Below, piece after piece: positions 60,708 to 64,000 of a stretch of 64,000 bases of DNA; within the stretch, counting starts at the first letter, position 1; every line of letters begins with the position of its first letter. The notes under the pieces are model-generated. The model saw only the letters and a program-made list of their open reading frames with translations. It was not told the origin of the DNA and ran no database searches. Both the position numbers and the translations under genes were made by a program. Source of the DNA: Baylisascaris procyonis (taxonomy: Eukaryota > Nematoda > Chromadorea > Rhabditida > Ascarididae); assembly GCA_037389465.1 (NCBI GenBank), contig JAZARR010000008.1, positions 3,473,501 to 3,537,500 on the forward strand. Direction: 5' to 3'.

Positions 60708-62804
60708 ATCAATTACTTCAACTTGAGAATGACTGAAGCTAGAGCTACGAAATTTGGAGGATTTAACGCAGATTGCGAGATGACCCAATGAATCAACTCT
60801 GAAACAAGTTGTGGGCAACTGCAAAATGAATGTAGCCAACTTTTTCCTGATTAACTTGGTATGGAGCTAGCGATAGATGGATGTAGTTTGGTCAAATGTA
60901 TAAATTTTGTCGTGGCGATTTTTTTTTTAACTTAACAGCTGACTGCACAAACCATTATACAAACACGAGTTAGCTATGCAAATTCAAATGGCTGACAATT
61001 GACTGTAGGACTAAGTGTAAGTCCAATCAAATATGCAAATAAGCGGGCATGTTTTGAACATATATGCAAACACTTGCACGAAAATAAAGACGGAAACCAG
61101 GCCCCATCGAATAATTGTTTAGTGCGAATATTCAGTTATTTGCTGATAGTTCATGAAGATCGATGGCCTCATCAGCTCAATTGAAAAAGCACATATCGTG
61201 CCAGTTATGCTCCTATTCTCCTTCACTCATCAGCAGAACAATATTTGCCGTTGCAAATGTGTACATTTCTTATCTGCGTGTGACTGTTCCTATGCATACT
61301 TGCGTATGTGTGCAAGCATATAAACACATGCGTATGTGCATGTATTTTTATGCTTACACGTATGCCTGCGCACGCATTTGTCTGCATGGTTGTGGGTCTG
61401 TGCACGTATGTATGTGTGCGTGCGTCCGTGCATGTATGTGTGTGTGTGGTGTGCATGAGCTCTGAGACCCATTTGCTTATTTAATTAGCACTCAAGTGAT
61501 GAAATGATTCATTTCGATATTTCACTAAGGATTCATTTTCAACAACATTTCGATCCAGTAAACCTAATTGCTTGGCCAACTAACTGTGCTGATTACATTT
61601 TTCGCCTTACTCGAATGTTTCCTGAATTCTAATTTCCAATGGAAGGCGCAGTACGTAGGTAAATCCTCTATTCCAAGCCTTTTCTTCCTAACTGAGAGAG
61701 GTTTTTCATAAAACTTAGAATTTTTTGGCAATTGCTCTTAGTGAGGCAATAGACAAGCACAAAAAAGAACTGAGCATTTTAGGCTGCTCAAAAACACGCA
61801 AATTTATTAAGGATTTAGAAGAAAATCACCGAAAAGTGCGAAACCTTGGGCTCATTTAGCAAGCTTTTTGTCGCGAAAGGCATTCCTGCAACTTAAGCTT
61901 CAGCTGCGTAGTGCTAGAAATAACCTTTGGCAAATGCCAGGGGTGGGATTTAGATTTTGACTCCAATTTTGCTAGTGATGAGCAAAACAATAATTGAGAC
62001 CGTGAGGCAATAGGAGTAATTAAGTGGTCCTAAATTCTCTGAAAAATTGCCAACTCTTAAAATTTGCTGAAAATATTTGGGGTAACAGCACCCTTGTGCG
62101 GTGCATTCTTTTCTTGTTGATATTGTTGCATATGTGATTGGTCGTTCTTATATTGTAATATATTGTCGACTGGCAGTGGTTGTTGCTTATGTGCCCTACC
62201 TACTCCTTTCAGAAAACATCAGGATCAGAGTTGCTCGGCCACTTTCAAAACAAACTACTATAATCCTCCTTTATACGAAGACCTGCGAAAATGATATACA
62301 AAACTACGCACACATAAGCGTAACTTGTATAGTCTACAGAATAGAAAACGAAACAATGTTGCAACGCGTAATTCCTCCATACTAAATTAAATGAAATGCT
62401 AAAGTAGAAGAAATGATCAATCAAAATCAACATAAATTCCTCCATAAAAGATACATTGCTACGCAATTGTAAGAGTGCATAAAATAAGAAATTTCGGCAC
62501 TCTACCAATGGTGCGTCATAATAATTGGTTGGCTTAACTTTCAACACCAACCTAAATGGTGTTTCATTCTAGCGCTTCTACATTATAAAATAAAAATATT
62601 CGGAGCCGTTTGTTCGCATAGATTATAAGTTTTTCAAGTGAGTCAAACTGTTCTTTCAAAGCGGATCGTCCTCAAAGATTTCCTCTTCACTCTGGAGATC
62701 ATAAGGCATCAATGCTAATGGTCATTGCTTTTTGATCTTTTCATTGATATAGTTGGTAAAAATATGCGTTACTATCATATGTCTTTGTTTGTGGATGATT
62801 ACAG
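60035..62804. other. Intergenic, simple-sequence rich
   Basis: It holds a TA tract, and a TG/CA-rich segment with repeated GTATG and TGTGTG at 61280-61455. AT-rich frames here have no motif. Possible missing upstream exons of the gene at 62805-63653 could lie here, but none was convincing. Confidence 0.4.
60640..60698. repeat. TA dinucleotide tract (59 bp)
   Basis: Alternating TA, broken only near the right end (TATGTATA). Confidence 0.97.
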
Positions 62805-63193
62805 ATCGATTATACCATCGCCTAAGGATCGTTCCGCTGACAGTGAATACAATCGAACAAGAAGTCTATGCAATTGTTGCATTACAATCTAGCTTAGTCT
62901 ATCTTATCTCAAAATTTTGCTTTCTATCCATAAACGATCCTATCCTACCAAATTCATCATTCTTCCTCTCACACAACTGCATTTGCATATGATGGTTTGT
63001 TCGATCATCACCTGAAGAAGGACTTGGAAGGAACAATTAAATGCCAAAAATGAAAGATATCGAAGCACGTGCGAGAAATAAACGCTGCGAGAGGACATGT
63101 AACGGAATATTGCATTTGCTTGGAAAAGTTACACCTATCACTTAAAATATTTCTATTGTAGCACGGTTTAACAAGACTAAACTATTCCGATGA

Positions 63194-63224
<31 letters not shown>

Positions 63225-63653
63225 AGGAATGAATCGTTTGGGAGAGAAGATGAACTTTTATTAGACGAATGCTAGATAAACTCGTTGAAAGCTTCTCCAC
63301 ACAAAATTTTCTGTAGAATAATTTCAGGCTCTTTTAGCTGCCCAAATTGGCCAAATTCATTGTTCATGAACCAAATGAAAGTGTTGAAATATCAAGGTGA
63401 ACTTCTAGGTATGAAACTTTCCAGCCACCAGGTTAATTGTTTCGCTTGTATTGCTGCCTCACTTGCACGGGACAATGCATGACCACCTAAGCATAGCGAC
63501 GTTTCTTTCGTGATGAGATTCTTTAAAGTTCTCTTCGCCTCAGCTAACTTACCTCAACCAGAACCAGTAAAGTACTACATCCAACAATTTGCTGCCATTG
63601 TATTAACGAGTTGCATCATAGCGCACGCGGAAAACTCGAGCTGCTTGCATTAA
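62805..63653 (+). CDS. Last exons of an unrecognised gene
   Basis: Three exons join in phase 1: 62805-62875 (first in view, less certain), 63328-63408 and 63544-63653 (stop TAA). Acceptors are TTACAG, TTTCAG and CCTCAG; the middle donor is GTATGA. The product fragment includes IIPSPKDRSADSEYNRTRSL, SFSCPNWPNSLFMNQMKVLK and NLPQPEPVKYYIQQFAAIVL, ending in CLH. This reads like a globular C-terminus with a hydrophobic helix. I do not recognise the family. The first donor could be GTTGCA after 62875 or GTCTAT slightly earlier, both in the same phase. Exons further upstream were not found. Confidence 0.45.
63196..63219. repeat. Poly-T run (24 bp)
   Basis: Uninterrupted T on plus. It could be the poly-A tail of a minus-strand retroposed copy, but no body is recognisable. 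Confidence 0.95.
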
Positions 63654-63787
63654 CCACTTAGAAAAACGAGAGGCGCTTCTCGTGCACCATACAGTGGTGA
63701 CAAATATTCGTTGCCGTCAGCTATGTGATACATCATGAGAGAAATGAGAGTCGGCAACAGAAAATGCATGTTTGCAGACCAACATAC

Positions 63788-63907
63788 CGAGACAGCTGAC
63801 TGTCTGGATGTCCATAGACGGCGTCAGGATGCTTAAGAATTTGCTTTCCAACGACACGAACCGGTTAGAAAAATCCTCAGCTAAGAAGTTCATTTTTGGG
63901 CTCCGTC
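63788..63907 (-). CDS. Candidate exon of a second, minus-strand gene
   Basis: On minus, an AG acceptor at 63908 and a strong GTATGT donor at 63787 bound an open 120-bp segment. It reads SPKMNFLAEDFSNRFVSLES, then KFLSILTPSMDIQTVSCL. It could hold a start (MNFLAED). I do not recognise it, and no next exon was found leftwards. The same DNA is open on plus (QLTVWMSIDGVRMLKNLL), which weakens the call. Confidence 0.28.
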
Positions 63908-64000
63908 CTACCAATTTTGTATTAAAACCTTTAATACCTACATAGAGACTTTATAGTATCCTTAAATGTTTATACAGAAGGCGATTGTTGAAATGGAATC

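Noticed and set aside
61163..61472. Cys- and His-Thr-rich frames on both strands
   Set aside because: They translate a TG/CA-rich low-complexity segment.
1..64000. CRISPR array, intact tRNA or rRNA genes, viral genes, an operon
   Set aside because: No spaced direct-repeat array, intact cloverleaf, rRNA core sequence or viral gene was seen. The genes are intron-rich, far apart and on mixed strands.

Overview
The window looks like nuclear DNA from a nematode. It is AT-rich, its genes are split into small exons (about 30-230 bp) by introns of roughly 0.5-2.8 kb, and splice acceptors are mostly TTTCAG-like. One gene has an acceptor-like site five bases before its ATG, as expected for spliced-leader addition, and one gene belongs to what looks like a nematode-specific secreted family. 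I lean towards a clade V (strongylid or rhabditid) worm; the species cannot be fixed from the sequence alone. All gene models were built by eye from splice sites, reading phase and remembered protein families; none was tested by alignment.

Layout. (1) 867-6206, minus: seven exons of the motor domain of a kinesin-II subunit of the KIF3B/KLP-11 type; the gene runs off the left edge. (2) 11563-12585, minus: a tentative two-exon gene for an 84-residue protein. (3) 13446-14216: a 771-bp non-autonomous DNA transposon with about 104-bp terminal inverted repeats. (4) 20.6-31.1 kb: scattered dead pieces of non-LTR retrotransposons (reverse transcriptase and AP-like endonuclease). Within this zone, 27353-31517 on minus carries a coherent seven-exon gene for an unrecognised acidic protein of about 279 residues. 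(5) 36557-43275, plus: a seven-exon gene for a secreted protein of 235 residues with 16 cysteines, similar to nematode CPG4-like proteins. (6) 45507-56582, minus: a large gene of about 16 exons for a CoREST (REST corepressor) homologue of about 610 residues, with an ELM2-type region, SANT1, a C4 zinc finger and SANT2. (7) 62805-63653, plus: the last exons of an unrecognised gene. A candidate minus-strand exon follows at 63788-63907.

The rest is intron and intergenic DNA with long TA tracts, hairpins, tRNA-derived SINE-like relics and other repeat fragments. The genes do not form a pathway or an operon. Kinesin-II acts in cilia, CoREST in chromatin repression, and the cysteine-rich protein outside the cell. 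I found no CRISPR array, complete rRNA or tRNA gene, virus or intact mobile element. The most distinctive items are the zinc finger between the two SANT domains of the CoREST homologue, a perfect 40-bp palindrome around a TA tract at 59.9 kb, and a tandem duplication that covers an exon and its splice sites at the end of the unrecognised acidic gene.
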